Positions 26,056 through 36,900 of a stretch of 44,884 bases of DNA are shown here, in pieces. Position 1 is the first letter of the stretch; each line of letters opens with the position of its first letter. The notes beneath the pieces are model-generated. The model saw only the letters and a list, made by a program, of their open reading frames with translations. It was not told where the DNA came from and did not search any database. Made by a program: the position numbers and the translations under genes. Source of the DNA: Chlorobiaceae bacterium (GTDB lineage: Bacteria; Bacteroidota; Chlorobiia; Chlorobiales; Chlorobiaceae); NCBI GenBank assembly GCA_013334925.1, contig JAAXWP010000016.1, positions 1,493-46,376 on the forward strand, read 5' to 3'.

Positions 26056-28041
26056 TTAAGCCGGGCTGCCGGCGGCAGCGCCTTCCGATGCTACGATGGC
26101 ATCGATTTCATGGGCGTCGAGAGACTCTTTTTCCGTCAGTTGTCGGGCGATATCGTGCAGGGTACGAACGTGTTCGGCGAGAATCCTGCGCGCGTTGTCC
26201 ATGCACTCGGTTACAATATTCCTGACCTCGATGTCGATCTGCAATGCCGTCTCTTCGCTGTACTCCCTGACATGCGAGTAGTCCTTTCCAAGAAAAACCT
26301 CCTTGTGTCCATCTCCATAGTTGACAGGTCCGAGCTTCTCGCTCATGCCCCAGTTCCTGACCATCTTTCTGGCGATCTCGGTGGCTTTTTCGATGTCGTT
26401 GGCGGCACCGGTACTGGTCTCATGGAAGATGAGCTCTTCTGCGGCTCTGCCTCCAAGGGCATAGGTGATCATGGCAAGGAGGTACTCCTTGTTGTGCGTA
26501 TACCGGTCTTCGAGAGGCAGATAGGCGGTCTGGCCAAGGCTGCGTCCACGTGGGATTATGGTGACCTTGTGGATCGGATCTGAGCCCGGCGTGAATTTGG
26601 AGACAAGCACATGACCGGCTTCGTGATACGCGGTCAGCTTTTTCTGGTCGGGAGAGATGTACATGCTCTTGCGCTCAGGCCCCATGAGCACCTTGTCCCG
26701 TGCCTGTTCGAAATTTTCGTTCGTGATGATCTGCTGCTCGTATCTTGCGGCGAGCAGGGCGGCTTCATTGACCAGGTTTGCCAGGTCGGCCCCGGAAAAA
26801 CCAGGGGTACTCTTGGCGATGATCGCGATATCGACATCCTCGGAAAGCGGCGTGTTTCTCGTGTGGATTTTCAGGATGGCTTCGCGTCCCCTGATATCCG
26901 GCTTGTCGATGGTAACCTGACGGTCGAACCTTCCGGGTCTGAGCAGGGCCGTATCGAGCACATCAGGGCGGTTTGTGGCGGCGATAAGTATGACATTGTC
27001 CTTGGTCGTGAAACCGTCCATCTCGACGAGGAGCTGATTCAGTGTCTGTTCCCGTTCGTCATGTCCGCCACCGAGTCCTGCGCCACGACTTCTGCCCACG
27101 GCATCGATTTCGTCGATGAAAACGATGCAGGGCGCATTTTTCTTGGCCGTGTCGAACAGGTCGCGAACCCTGGCAGCTCCAACACCGACAAACATTTCGA
27201 CAAAATCGGCACCCGAGATGGAGAAGAACGGAACCTTTGCTTCACCGGCGATAGCTTTGGCAAGAAGTGTTTTGCCCGTTCCGGGAGGGCCAAGGAGCAG
27301 TACGCCTTTCGGGATCTTTCCGCCGATCTTCTGGAATTTTTCCGGGTTCATCAGGAATTCGACGGTTTCCCTGAGCTCCTCGACAGCTTCATCGACGCCA
27401 GCCACATCCTTGAAGGTCACCTTCACATCGAACTCGCTGATCAGCTTGGCGCGACTTTTACCAAAGCTGAATATGTTTTTGTTCGCGCCGCCATTCTGGT
27501 TGGACATACGCCTGAAGATGAGGAAGTATGCCGTCCCGAACAGTACCCATGGAAGTATGAGCACGATAAAGTTCGATATATCGTCATTACTCTGCAGAAT
27601 CTTGAGCTGTACACCGGCGTCGGTCAGCCGGTCAGCCTGGGCGAGGTCGAAGCCAGGTATCCTTACCATGAAACGGTCTGTCTGGGCAACCGTACCGTTG
27701 GCAAGGGTAATGCGGACAGGCGCTTTGAGTTTCCCGATAAGAAGTGCAGAACGGTCCTGATTCACTCGCACCGTCACGTCGGTGATCATGCCGCTGGTGA
27801 GTGTCGAACGATACTGGTTATAGGAGATCTCTGGCGCCGTTTCCTGTACGAAAAATCGCTGGAAAACAAACAGCCCCAGAAGCGCCAACATCAGAAAAAC
27901 CAGAAATTTGGGGAAGTTTCCACCCTCACGCTCATCCTTTTCAGGAGAGCGTTCGCCCTGTTGGCTGCCCTTGTCCGGAGGCATGAATCTGTTGCCTGGA
28001 CGGGCTTTTGGAGCTTTCTGGCTGTCGTTCTGGTTCTGCAT
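26056..28041 (-). CDS. ftsH: ATP-dependent zinc metalloprotease FtsH
   Basis: A membrane AAA+ protease of 661 residues from the ATG at 28041; a GTG at 28065 would add eight residues. Features in order: a hydrophilic leader, a transmembrane helix (about 45-62), a periplasmic domain, a second helix (about 150-170), Walker A GPPGTGKT, Walker [10 protein letters not shown], the SRH ([20 protein letters not shown]) and the zinc site HEAGH. It degrades membrane proteins and short-lived cytoplasmic ones; in other Gram-negatives it also controls LpxC and so lipid A. The leader (1-44) is longer and more charged than in E. coli FtsH. Confidence 0.95.
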   Translation of the reverse strand: MQNQNDSQKAPKARPGNRFMPPDKGSQQGERSPEKDEREGGNFPKFLVFLMLALLGLFVFQRFFVQETAPEISYNQYRSTLTSGMITDVTVRVNQDRSALLIGKLKAPVRITLANGTVAQTDRFMVRIPGFDLAQADRLTDAGVQLKILQSNDDISNFIVLILPWVLFGTAYFLIFRRMSNQNGGANKNIFSFGKSRAKLISEFDVKVTFKDVAGVDEAVEELRETVEFLMNPEKFQKIGGKIPKGVLLLGPPGTGKTLLAKAIAGEAKVPFFSISGADFVEMFVGVGAARVRDLFDTAKKNAPCIVFIDEIDAVGRSRGAGLGGGHDEREQTLNQLLVEMDGFTTKDNVILIAATNRPDVLDTALLRPGRFDRQVTIDKPDIRGREAILKIHTRNTPLSEDVDIAIIAKSTPGFSGADLANLVNEAALLAARYEQQIITNENFEQARDKVLMGPERKSMYISPDQKKLTAYHEAGHVLVSKFTPGSDPIHKVTIIPRGRSLGQTAYLPLEDRYTHNKEYLLAMITYALGGRAAEELIFHETSTGAANDIEKATEIARKMVRNWGMSEKLGPVNYGDGHKEVFLGKDYSHVREYSEETALQIDIEVRNIVTECMDNARRILAEHVRTLHDIARQLTEKESLDAHEIDAIVASEGAAAGSPA

Positions 28042-28309
28042 CGGGAGACGGTTCGGGTGATGCACGGATAACTTGTGACATTAAAAGTAATTAAAATTAA
28101 AACTTCCGTGGAAACCAAAAAGTTTATGTATGAAGTCTAATGATAAACTTCACTGAAAGGCTTTCTGGAGACAGGAATTATAAGAAAAGGGCTTAAAGCC
28201 GGTTTTTCTTTTACATCTTGCAGTTACTAAATGCAGGGAGTTTTTTTTAAATTCCAAGCGATCAAAAGCAACGAAGACGTAGTAAAAACTAAACTGGATT
28301 TCTAACGCT

Positions 28310-29818
28310 ATGGCCGGTCAACGGGTTAGAACGAGATTTGCCCCTTCTCCAACGGGATACCTCCATGTGGGTGGTCTGCGTACCGCACTGTACAATTACC
28401 TGTTCGCAAAGAGGATGAATGGTGACTTCGTCATCAGGATCGAAGACACCGACCAGAGCAGGAAGGTCGAGGATGCGGAAAAAAACCTCATTGGTACCCT
28501 TGAGTGGGCAGGTATCATCCCCGACGAAAGTCCGGTACATGGTGGCAACTACGGTCCTTATGTACAGTCCCAGCGCCTTTCGATCTATCGGGACTACTGC
28601 AATCAGCTGCTTGAGGACAAGAATGCCTACTACTGCTTTTCGACCTCCGAGGAGCTCGAGGAGAATCGTCAGCTTCAACTCAAGCAGGGCCTGCAGCCCA
28701 AGTATAACCGCAAGTGGCTTCCGGAAGATATGGGCGGCAGCATGCCGGAATCCGAAATCAGGAAAAAACTCGATGAGGGCGCTCCATACGTCGTCAGGAT
28801 GAAGGTTCCGGATTACGTTTCCGTATGGTTCGAAGATATCATTCGCGGTCCCATCGAGTTCGACTCATCGACCATCGACGATCAGGTGCTCATGAAATCG
28901 GACGGTTTTCCTACCTACCATTTCGCCAGCGTCATCGACGACCATCTGATGGAGTTCACCCATATCATCAGAGGTGAGGAGTGGTTGCCTTCGATGCCCA
29001 AACATCTTCTGCTGTATGAATTCTTCGGTTGGGAACCGCCGAAGTTCGCACATCTTCCGCTTCTGCTCAATCCTGATCGCTCCAAGCTCAGTAAGCGTCA
29101 GGGTGATGTGGCCGTCGAGGACTACATGCGCAAAGGCTTCAGCAACGATGCCATTGTCAACTTCGTCGCGCTGCTTGGCTGGAACGAGGGCGAGGGCAGC
29201 GAGCAGGAGGTGTTCAGCATGAACGAGCTCATTCAGAAGTTTTCGCTGGAGAGAGTCGGTCGCGCCGGTGCCGTGTTCAATGTCGAGAAGCTCACCTGGC
29301 TGGAAAAACAGTACATCAAGTCGCGTCCGGTCGAAAAGATCGTCTCGAACATCAAGCCCCTGCTTCTTGAAGAGCTGAAGCAGCGTCCTGTAGAAATGCC
29401 GGTGGACCGGATCTCTTCCGACGCCTACCTGGGCAAGGTTGTCGATCTGATGCGGGAGCGCGTCAACTTCGAGAACGAGTTTGTCACCTTCAGCAGCTAC
29501 TTCTTCTTCGAGCCGGATAGTTACGAACAGGAAGCTGTCCAGAAACGCTGGACTCCCGAGACACCCGGGCTGATCAGTGAGTTTGCAACAGTGCTCGAAG
29601 CCGCCGACGATTTTACCGCGGAGGCCATAGAGAGCGCTCTCAAAGCGTTTGTCGCTCCGAAAGGGTTGAAACCGGCAGTGCTTATCCACCCACTCCGAAT
29701 CGTTACCTCCGGCGTGAGTTTCGGACCGAGCCTGTACCACATGCTCGAGGTTCTTGGCAAAGAGACCGTTCTTCGTCGCATAGCACGGGGCGTCGAACGA
29801 ATCGGTCAGGGGGCCTGA
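28310..29818 (+). CDS. gltX: Glutamyl-tRNA synthetase
   Basis: A 502-residue class I aminoacyl-tRNA synthetase. It has the HIGH-type motif as HVGG (residues 19-22, in [20 protein letters not shown]), the KMSKS-type motif as KLSKR (in [16 protein letters not shown]), and the sequence [15 protein letters not shown]. In phototrophs using the C5 pathway, the Glu-tRNA formed also feeds tetrapyrrole and bacteriochlorophyll synthesis. A 244-base AT-rich gap separates it from the divergent ftsH; a T-rich tract with a small GGCT/AGCC hairpin lies near 28188-28210, but I see no clear regulatory element. Confidence 0.96.
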   Translation: MAGQRVRTRFAPSPTGYLHVGGLRTALYNYLFAKRMNGDFVIRIEDTDQSRKVEDAEKNLIGTLEWAGIIPDESPVHGGNYGPYVQSQRLSIYRDYCNQLLEDKNAYYCFSTSEELEENRQLQLKQGLQPKYNRKWLPEDMGGSMPESEIRKKLDEGAPYVVRMKVPDYVSVWFEDIIRGPIEFDSSTIDDQVLMKSDGFPTYHFASVIDDHLMEFTHIIRGEEWLPSMPKHLLLYEFFGWEPPKFAHLPLLLNPDRSKLSKRQGDVAVEDYMRKGFSNDAIVNFVALLGWNEGEGSEQEVFSMNELIQKFSLERVGRAGAVFNVEKLTWLEKQYIKSRPVEKIVSNIKPLLLEELKQRPVEMPVDRISSDAYLGKVVDLMRERVNFENEFVTFSSYFFFEPDSYEQEAVQKRWTPETPGLISEFATVLEAADDFTAEAIESALKAFVAPKGLKPAVLIHPLRIVTSGVSFGPSLYHMLEVLGKETVLRRIARGVERIGQGA

Positions 29819-29828
29819 TTCCAAAGAG

Positions 29829-29854
29829 CCCGCCATGCCACCCGGTGTGGCGGG
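29829..29854 (+). terminator. Intrinsic terminator after gltX
   Basis: An 11-bp stem (29829-29839 with 29844-29854, two G-T pairs) with a 4-base loop, followed by TTTCTCT. It begins 10 bases after the gltX stop. Confidence 0.85.
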
Positions 29855-29881
29855 TTTCTCTGAAATAATGCATTTTCTGTT

Positions 29882-29910
29882 TTGAAGTAACCGGCTAATC
29901 CTTATATTAG
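29882..29910 (+). promoter_or_regulatory. Candidate sigma-70 promoter for tRNA-Phe
   Basis: TTGAAG (29882-29887), exactly 17 bases, then TATTAG (29905-29910). The tRNA begins 13 bases downstream of the -10 box. Confidence 0.6.
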
Positions 29911-29923
29911 CATCAAGTCAATT

Positions 29924-29999
29924 GGACAGATAGCTCAGTTGGTAGAGCAAAGGACTGAAAATCCTTGTGTCGTGGGTTCGATTCCCTCTCTGTCCACCA
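29924..29999 (+). tRNA. tRNA-Phe (GAA)
   Basis: A 76-base cloverleaf with encoded CCA. The acceptor arm is GGACAGA/TCTGTCC, the D-stem GCTC/GAGC, and the anticodon stem AAGGA/TCCTT with loop CTGAAAA (anticodon GAA). The variable loop is GTGTC and the T loop is TTCGATT. The T-stem (GTGGG/CCCTC) has a T-T mismatch at its second pair; everything else pairs. Confidence 0.97.
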
Positions 30000-30142
30000 G
30001 GTCTTCGATTGTCAGTCTGCAAGACCATCAGTTCCACTCTTTCGTCCTCATTTCCTGTTCGGCTAACATCATCCACTACGACCATATCAGTTAGACGTTT
30101 TCTGATGAGATGCCAGCCGTTTCACCCCTGTTTCTCTTCTGA

Positions 30143-31282
30143 ATGAACATCACGACCGATGCTGCCCAGGAGTCCTGGCACCGGCTCGATGACCCCGGCG
30201 CTTACGAATGGTGGTATTTCGATGCCGAAGATCGTGAACGCGATATTTCGATTGTCATCATCTGGTTTTCCGGGTTTGCGTTTTCTCCATTCTATATGCG
30301 GCATTACGACAGCTGGAGAGCCCGCCGCCGTGCCGATTCCCCTCGGCCTGATCAGTATGCCGGATTCAGTTTTCAGGTCTATGAGCGGGGCAGGGAGATC
30401 GTCAATTTCATCAGGGAGGGCCGCGATGGCCTGGCCGAGTTCTCTCCGGATGGCATCGGCGTCCGTTTTGACCGTAACCGCTTCACGTACGATCCGGTGA
30501 AGGATGAATATCTGATCACCGTCGATTTTGATTTTCCAGCCCGACACCTGCACCTGTCCGGGTCATTTTCCTTCAGACCCACTCACCGGTTCGATTACCG
30601 GAAATCAACCGACTGCATGCCAGGGCGGGCGCACCGCCACCAGTGGCTGCTGAGCGTACCAAAAGCCGATGTCGAAGGCGAACTTGTCATCAGTGGTCCG
30701 GAACCCGGTCAGCGCAGCATGCGCTCGATTCGAGGCCGCGGCTATCACGATCACAATCTCGGCTCGATGCCCATGCATGAATATTTCCGGAGATGGTACT
30801 GGGGCAGAGTTTTTTCAGAGCGGTACGATCTGGTCTATTATGCTGTCTGGTTCAGGCAGCAGAGCTGCACCCCTCTCACGCTCATACTCCTCAATGACCA
30901 TGAGCGCGGCGTGCAGCAGGTCATCGAGGGGGCCAGGGTCAGTGAGCGTCGCAGGAAAAAAGGAGTTTTCGCCCCTTTGCATGGCCGTGAGATATCACTG
31001 GAGGCTGACGGAATCGGTATTGGTGTCGATCACCACAAGGTATTGGATTCAGGTCCGTTTTATCTCCGTTTCTCCTCAAGATTCCATCTGACTGTCGATG
31101 GTGTCAGAACCGATGGTGTCGACGGTATTTCTGAATTTCTCGACCCTTCGGCACTGCAGTCGCCATTCATGCGATTTTTTACGGCGAGCCGCATATGGCG
31201 CGATGGAGAGACGACAGCAATGTATCGGTACTACAATTTTTTCAAGCACCAATTTGATTGGTTAAATAGGAAAAAATTTTAA
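30143..31282 (+). CDS. crtC: Carotenoid 1,2-hydratase
   Basis: A 379-residue protein of the CrtC family (lipocalin-like AttH/CrtC beta-barrel fold). Typical parts are the N-terminal PGAYEWWYFDA, SFSFRPTHRF, the GRGYHDHNLGSMPM motif and the RRWYWGRVF segment. It adds water to the end of acyclic carotenes; in Chlorobaculum tepidum CrtC gives hydroxychlorobactene-type pigments (family knowledge). There is no signal peptide and no membrane helix. It begins 143 bases after tRNA-Phe and is followed, after 155 bases, by petC, the order I remember from C. tepidum. Confidence 0.9.
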   Translation: MNITTDAAQESWHRLDDPGAYEWWYFDAEDRERDISIVIIWFSGFAFSPFYMRHYDSWRARRRADSPRPDQYAGFSFQVYERGREIVNFIREGRDGLAEFSPDGIGVRFDRNRFTYDPVKDEYLITVDFDFPARHLHLSGSFSFRPTHRFDYRKSTDCMPGRAHRHQWLLSVPKADVEGELVISGPEPGQRSMRSIRGRGYHDHNLGSMPMHEYFRRWYWGRVFSERYDLVYYAVWFRQQSCTPLTLILLNDHERGVQQVIEGARVSERRRKKGVFAPLHGREISLEADGIGIGVDHHKVLDSGPFYLRFSSRFHLTVDGVRTDGVDGISEFLDPSALQSPFMRFFTASRIWRDGETTAMYRYYNFFKHQFDWLNRKKF

Positions 31283-31437
31283 TTTCAAAGTCGTTTTGGA
31301 GAAATCTGATCTGCATGGAAATCGCTTCGTTTCCTCAGACAATGTATGCAGAGGGCCTTCCCGTCAGCACGTTGCAGTCAGGTATCGTCATTCCTTATGT
31401 TTAAGCAACCCAAGTCATAAAAAGGAGATAGACCGTA

Positions 31438-31983
31438 ATGGCACAAACTGGTAATTTCAAGAGCCCTGCAAGGTTAGGCACGCTGGGCGACGGTGCTGAA
31501 GTCTCTGCTTCGGGGGCCGTTGCAAGCGGCAAACCGAGGGAAGAGGGCCTGAAAGGCGTCGATTTCGAGCGCAGGAGCTTTCTGCACAAGATCGTCGGAG
31601 GTGTCGGCGCTGTAGTTGCAGCCACCACACTCTACCCTGTCGTCAAGTACATCATCCCACCAGTCAAGGAGGTCAAGGTGGTCAACGAACTTACCGTCGG
31701 CAAGGCATCCGAGGTTCCTGACGGAGCGTACAAGATTTACCAGTTCAACACCGACAAGGTCATCGTGGTCAATAAAGGCGGCGCCCTGACTGCGGTCAGC
31801 GCGGTCTGTACCCACCTCGGCTGCCTGGTTCGCTGGGAAAAAGATCAGGATCTGTTGTTCTGCCCATGCCATGGCGCGAAGTACAAGCAGACCGGTGAGA
31901 TCATCTCTGGTCCTCAGCCGCTGCCACTGAAGCAGTTCAAGGCAAGGATCGAGGGCGACAGTATCATCGTTTCAAAAGCTTAA
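31438..31983 (+). CDS. petC: Rieske iron-sulfur protein
   Basis: A 181-residue protein. The 2Fe-2S ligands are in CTHLGC (Cys124, His126, Cys129) and CPCHG (Cys142, Cys144, His145); His126 and His145 bind iron and Cys129/Cys144 form the structural disulfide in the canonical pattern. The N-terminal 45 residues are polar, then a twin-arginine-like ERRSFLHKIVGG (44-55) leads into the membrane helix (about 52-70). It carries electrons from quinol at the Qo site of cytochrome b. The start has a strong AAGGAG (31422-31427). petB follows after 35 bases. Confidence 0.96.
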   Translation: MAQTGNFKSPARLGTLGDGAEVSASGAVASGKPREEGLKGVDFERRSFLHKIVGGVGAVVAATTLYPVVKYIIPPVKEVKVVNELTVGKASEVPDGAYKIYQFNTDKVIVVNKGGALTAVSAVCTHLGCLVRWEKDQDLLFCPCHGAKYKQTGEIISGPQPLPLKQFKARIEGDSIIVSKA

Positions 31984-32018
31984 GCATCAATACCTGAAAA
32001 TCAAGGGAGTCAAGACAT

Positions 32019-33302
32019 ATGGCTGAAAATCAGAATCCGGCCGCAGGCAACGCGCCTGCCAAGCCGAAACCGGCGGCACCCGGCGCGGCAAAGCCGGCTG
32101 CACCAGGTGCGGCGAAACCCGCTGCTCCTGCTGCCGCAAAACCTCAGGCCCCGAAGGCTGCAGCAGCACCTTCCGGCGTTTACAAGCCTCCGGTAGACCG
32201 TACGGATGCCAACCCCTACAAAAACAACAGGGTTGGTGCTCTGGGCGCATGGTTCCAGGAGCGATTTTACGTAATCATGCCGATCCTCGACTATCTGAAG
32301 AAAAAAGAGGTGCCGAAGCATCGCCTCTCCTTCTGGTACTATTTCGGCGGACTCGGTCTGTTCTTCTTCATGATCCAGATCGTCACCGGCCTTCTGCTTC
32401 TCCAGTACTACAAACCTACCGAAGCCTCAGCATTCTCCTCGTTCGTATTTATCCAGAAAGAAGTTCCGTTTGGCTGGCTCATCCGCCAGATTCACGCCTG
32501 GAGCGCCAACCTCATGATCATGATGCTGTTCATTCACATGTTCAGCACCTTCTTCATGAAGTCCTATCGTAAACCTCGTGAGCTCATGTGGGTCAGCGGC
32601 TTCCTCCTGCTTGTGCTCAGCCTTGGCTTCGGCTTCACCGGCTATCTCCTGCCGTGGAACGAGCTGGCCTTCTTTGCGACCCAGGTCGGCACCGAGGTTC
32701 CGAAAGTGGCTCCCGGTGGTGCATTCCTGGTTGAAATCCTTCGTGGTGGCCCCGAAGTGAGCGGTGAGACCCTCACCCGTATGTTCTCGCTCCACGTCGT
32801 GCTGCTTCCCGGCCTGGTTCTCCTGGTCCTGACCGCTCACCTCACCCTGGTGCAGATCCTTGGTACTTCCGCTCCGATCGGTTACAAGGAAGCTGGTCTC
32901 ATCAAGGGCTACGACAAGTTCTTCCCGACCTTCCTTGCCAAGGACGGTATCGGCTGGATGCTTGGCTTCGCTCTTCTCGTCTATCTTGCCGCGGTGTTCC
33001 CGTGGGAGATCGGTGTCAAAGCAGATCCTCTCGCTTCGGCTCCGGTTGGTATCAAACCCGAGTGGTATTTCTGGGCACAGTTCCAGCTGCTCAAGGACTT
33101 CAAGTTCGAGGGTGGTGAACTGCTCGCTATCGTGCTTTTCACCATCGGTGGCGGTTTCTGGATGCTGGTTCCCTTTTTCGATCGTCAGGCATCGAAAGAG
33201 CAGCGCAGCCCGATTTTCACCATTATCGGCCTGCTGGTTCTCGCATTCCTGCTTGTCAACACCTACAGGGTTTACGCAGAGTACTCTGCACTTGCTCATT
33301 GA
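32019..33302 (+). CDS. petB: Cytochrome b (b6-type with subunit IV fused)
   Basis: A 427-residue protein. It has two bis-His pairs on TM helices ([10 protein letters not shown] and [18 protein letters not shown] and AHLTLVQ) and the Qo motif PEWY ([10 protein letters not shown]). The N-terminal ~50 residues are an imperfect [11 protein letters not shown]-type repeat, absent from other bc complexes. It forms the quinol-oxidising core with PetC. No cytochrome c1 or f gene follows, in line with the known green sulfur bacterial complex, which lacks one. AAGGGAG (32003-32009) lies before the ATG. A perfect 13-bp terminator closes the pair. Confidence 0.96.
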   Translation: MAENQNPAAGNAPAKPKPAAPGAAKPAAPGAAKPAAPAAAKPQAPKAAAAPSGVYKPPVDRTDANPYKNNRVGALGAWFQERFYVIMPILDYLKKKEVPKHRLSFWYYFGGLGLFFFMIQIVTGLLLLQYYKPTEASAFSSFVFIQKEVPFGWLIRQIHAWSANLMIMMLFIHMFSTFFMKSYRKPRELMWVSGFLLLVLSLGFGFTGYLLPWNELAFFATQVGTEVPKVAPGGAFLVEILRGGPEVSGETLTRMFSLHVVLLPGLVLLVLTAHLTLVQILGTSAPIGYKEAGLIKGYDKFFPTFLAKDGIGWMLGFALLVYLAAVFPWEIGVKADPLASAPVGIKPEWYFWAQFQLLKDFKFEGGELLAIVLFTIGGGFWMLVPFFDRQASKEQRSPIFTIIGLLVLAFLLVNTYRVYAEYSALAH

Positions 33303-33334
33303 GTGTTTGAAGACAATCGTCTTCGTCAGGACAA

Positions 33335-33365
33335 CAGAAAAGCCCGGTTTTGCCGGGCTTTTCTG
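33335..33365 (+). terminator. Intrinsic terminator after petB
   Basis: A perfect 13-bp stem (33335-33347 with 33353-33365) with loop TTTTG; the right arm contains GGGCTTTTCTG. Confidence 0.92.
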
Positions 33366-33480
33366 CGTTCGTCAGGAGGCGGTGAGGCGTTTTCAGAAAC
33401 CTGGTTGAGTATCAATACAGGGAGGTTGTCTCAAAAGCACCAACAAACCCGCTTACTGACGCCAGTTCGTTCACTATTTC

Positions 33481-33602
33481 TGTCATTCTGAGTCCGACAC
33501 AGTCGGGCGAAGAATCCATAAGTGTCTCGTAAGTCTTTATATTTCTATCATTTATGAAGTAGTCCCAATTATTCTGGATCCTTCACTTCATTCAGGATGA
33601 CA
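33481..33602. repeat. Interspersed element, copy 1
   Basis: 122 bases from TGTCATTCTGA to TCAGGATGACA; the ends are imperfect inverted repeats. Internal landmarks are CGGGCGAAGAATCC on the left and GGATCCTTCACTTC on the right. Confidence 0.75.
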
Positions 33603-33799
33603 TTCAGGGACAAACGCAAAACACATAGGTGAATCCCTTCTGAGACCGCCTCCTTTCAAAACGCCGCTATTTCAGTGCTGCAATGGCTCTTCATGACCTT
33701 TGCTCCGGTAATAACTCAATCTGGCACAAAGAGCAGACTGTTTCAGTTATTTAGTTGTTACTCCGGCAATTAAAGATTACAACCCACGACAGCAGACAA

Positions 33800-33891
33800 T
33801 GTCATTCTGATCCCGGCCTGTCGGGAGAAGAATCCACAACTCCATTTTTTTAAAAAAAGAAGATGGATCCTTCACTTCGTTCAGGATGACA
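33800..33891. repeat. Interspersed element, copy 2
   Basis: 92 bases with the same TGTCATTCTGA and TCAGGATGACA ends, the GAAGAATCC and GGATCCTTCACTTCGTTC landmarks, and an A/T-rich centre. Confidence 0.78.
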
Positions 33892-33954
33892 GATGGTGTC
33901 TGGCATTCATTTGCGACTTATTGTTGCCGAAGTATTAAACAACCTCTCGAGTTT

Positions 33955-36900
33955 TTACGGTTTTTCAAGCAATGTCTGCATTTCATATCCGCTCAGGAAT
34001 GCGGCTTCATCGAGATGCTCAAGCCCTTCGATCCACTCGTTCAGCATTGCTTCGATACCTGCTTCTGTCAGTGCCTTTTTGTCATCGATCTCATGGAGCA
34101 AGGCGTTGATCCAGATCCACGAGAGCATCAGCGTGAAACGGTGCTCCCTGAACCAGGTCTTCAGGTGCAGATGCTGGAACCGCATGAATGAATTGAAGTG
34201 CTTGTCTCCTGAAGTGAAAAGACGGCGCAATGCCTCTTTGAGTATTGACGCCGGTGTGTTGTCGGGGTTCTCTTTTCCGCTCTGAAGAAGCAGGCAGGAG
34301 AAGAGGTCGATGAACTCCGCTCCTGATACCGCTGATCCTGTATTTTCAGACCACAGGGGCAGAAGCGTTCCAGCAAGCAGCCAGTCATCGATAAGCTGAT
34401 GCTGGAGGATACCGTTATGCCTCAACAGCTCCTGGATACACTCCAGGGCGATCAGGTCATCGATCATGTCGCAGAAGGGTTGGCAATCATCCCCGACGAT
34501 TCCAAGCGCCGCTTTGAGCCTTTTTTCTCCGGCTGTTTTTTGCAAAAGAACCGAAATCTGTCTGGCAGTCAGATAGAGCCTGGAAGAGGCGTCTGCAATT
34601 TCAGGAGGCAGAGTCAATGGTTGTTCCATGACCACCTCGAATTGCGCCGATACCTCCATAAGCAGACGTTCACATTGCTCACCGAATTTTCTCGAGGCAA
34701 CCGCATCGGTAGCCTTTTTCGCGGAAGCATCGATCCGGAGGGATCCGAGACCGTCAGCGATGACCTGGTGAACCGGTCTGAGACTCATGGAGAGTGCTTC
34801 GAGATCGACTGAGGCCACCCCGCGCCCGGCCAGGTCGTCACAGACCTGATCGTACGGTTTGAGTTTCGTGGGCCGGACGATTCTGAAATCGAGGAACACA
34901 TTGTACCGATACCCTTCAAGCAACACCTGCAGTCCATGGTCGCGGAGACGGGCGCAGGAACGAATGAACTCGAGGCCGCTCGCGTGATCCCTGAATATGA
35001 CATAGGCATCGTGGGCGTCGGGAAGGTCCAGTGCGTCGGCCAGCGAGGTCTGCCTGATCGATCCGTCGCGAAGTTGACCCGCTGAGAGTCGTAACCAACC
35101 TTCGGCTATCTCAAAACGATTGTTGTACAGAACGAGAGCCCGTTCCTCTCCAAGCCTGTTCGTGTAGGCGAATACATGCTCGTTCACGCTGCCGTCGGGA
35201 GCGTAGAGGTCGAAAAGGTAAAAGTGGTGCACCTCGGCGAAAAGCCGGCGCCTTTTCATCACAGGAAAGATCTCCCGGTAGTGACGTGCGACCAGCTCCT
35301 GGTCGGCCTGTTCGTCATAGTAAGCGCGTGCGTACTCCATGCCATACTTCTCGGTGAACCCTTCGACCTGACCGTGTCCGATCATAGGAAGCCCTGGCAG
35401 GGTGATCATCATCATGCAGACCCCGATATACTTGTCTCCCTTGCCGAACTGCGCAATGGCGGTATCCTCGTCGGGATTGTTCATGAAGTTCACATAGCGC
35501 TTCAGGATCTCGGCGTCGAACTCGAGAGTCTTTTTGATCAGTTCCCTGTAGCCGGCGTTGTCCTCCTTTTTCAGCATGTGCATGAACGCGCTGTTGTAGA
35601 CCCTGTGCATGCCGAGAGTCCTGACGAAGTACCCCTCCAGCATCCAGAAGGCTTCAGCCAGAAGCAGGGTATCCGGCACCTCTTCTTTGATCCTGTCCAC
35701 GACCTGACGCCAGAACTCTTCGGGAATAGCCGCCTCGAAATCGGCCATGCTCATCGAGAACGCGCCACGGGAGGGAACTCCTGCGGTGTGCCCTGGCTGA
35801 GGGAACCAGAGGCGCTGAATGTGCATTTTGGCCAGCACCATCGCCGCATCGAACCGGATGATGGGGAACATTCTGGCGACGTGCAGGATCTGCTGGATCA
35901 CCCCTTCACGGACTTCAGGGTTGAGGAAGTCGAGCTGGGCGGTATCATTCCATGGCATGTTGGTGCCGTCATTGCCATGGTAGATGTACCGGGTGTCGCC
36001 GGTCAGGTAGTCGACTCTCCTGAATGTTACTGCGGCGTCGGAGCGGTTCCAGTAACCATCTTCGATATGAATTCCGTAACGGCTGTCCCGGGAGAGATTC
36101 GGGCCATTGTAGGTGTAATTCTGGTAGGGGCGCTCGGAGGTCGACAAAAACCACTCTGGCTTCTGCCTGACCAGCTCCGAGTCGATACCGGTATGGTTCG
36201 GCACCATGTCACTCGCCAGGCGGATGCCTCTCCGGGCTGCCCGGTTCCTCAGATCGAGATATCCTTCGTAGCCGCCGATTTCGAGGGCTATGTCGTAGTT
36301 TTCGAGGGCGTAGGCCGAGGCTTTGGCCTCAGGGTTTCCCTGCAATCGTTTGATCATCTCCGATGCGTGGCTCCGCTCCCATAGACCGATAAGCCAGAGA
36401 GCCGTGAATCCTCGTTCGGCAAGCAGATCGAGCTCCCGGTCAGGTATGTCCTGAAGGCGCCGTATCGGATAACCATAGGCTCGGCTGAGCTGGTCGAGCC
36501 AGACATAGGTGCTTTTGGCGATCATGACCACTTCCGGCATCCATGACGAGTCAGGCGAGTATCTTGCCGGAGCGTCAGCCAGGTTGGCGAAGCTCGGAAC
36601 CCGGGCCTCTTTTTCAAAACCGCCTCTTTCGTGGCCTTTGTTTTCGGTCGCAAGGTTCTCGAAGAAGAGGTAGCGATCCTCGTCTTCGATCAGGACGATG
36701 GCATCGTCGAGCAGTTCCCACCAGGGGGAGTCCTCGAGCAGTTCAGACCAGTGCAGCCGGATATACCTGAGCTGGGCCAGCAACGAGTCGGGAGCACTCC
36801 TCATGGGAAGGGTGAGCAAATCAGCAAGGTCCGTATTGTCCGGTCCTACCGGACCCGCAGCATCCATTGCCTGATGCATGGCCGATACCATGTGTGGATA

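Larger units (their letters stand above)
33366..33954. other. Gene-free stretch with two inverted-end repeat elements
   Basis: About 590 bases between the petB terminator and the convergent GH13 gene. It holds two TGTCATTCTGA-type elements (33481-33602 and 33800-33891). Between them (33603-33799) I see no gene or structure I can name. The only long open frames run into the GH13 gene in antisense. Confidence 0.8.

Noticed and set aside
26611-28071. Forward open frame of 486 codons opposite ftsH
   Set aside because: Antisense shadow; the FtsH motifs are all on the reverse strand.
30000-30030. Terminator after tRNA-Phe
   Set aside because: GGTCTT and AAGACC can pair, but the stem is only 6 bp with a long loop and no T-run follows.
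35176-36384. Forward open frame of 402 codons opposite the GH13 gene
   Set aside because: Antisense shadow without domains.
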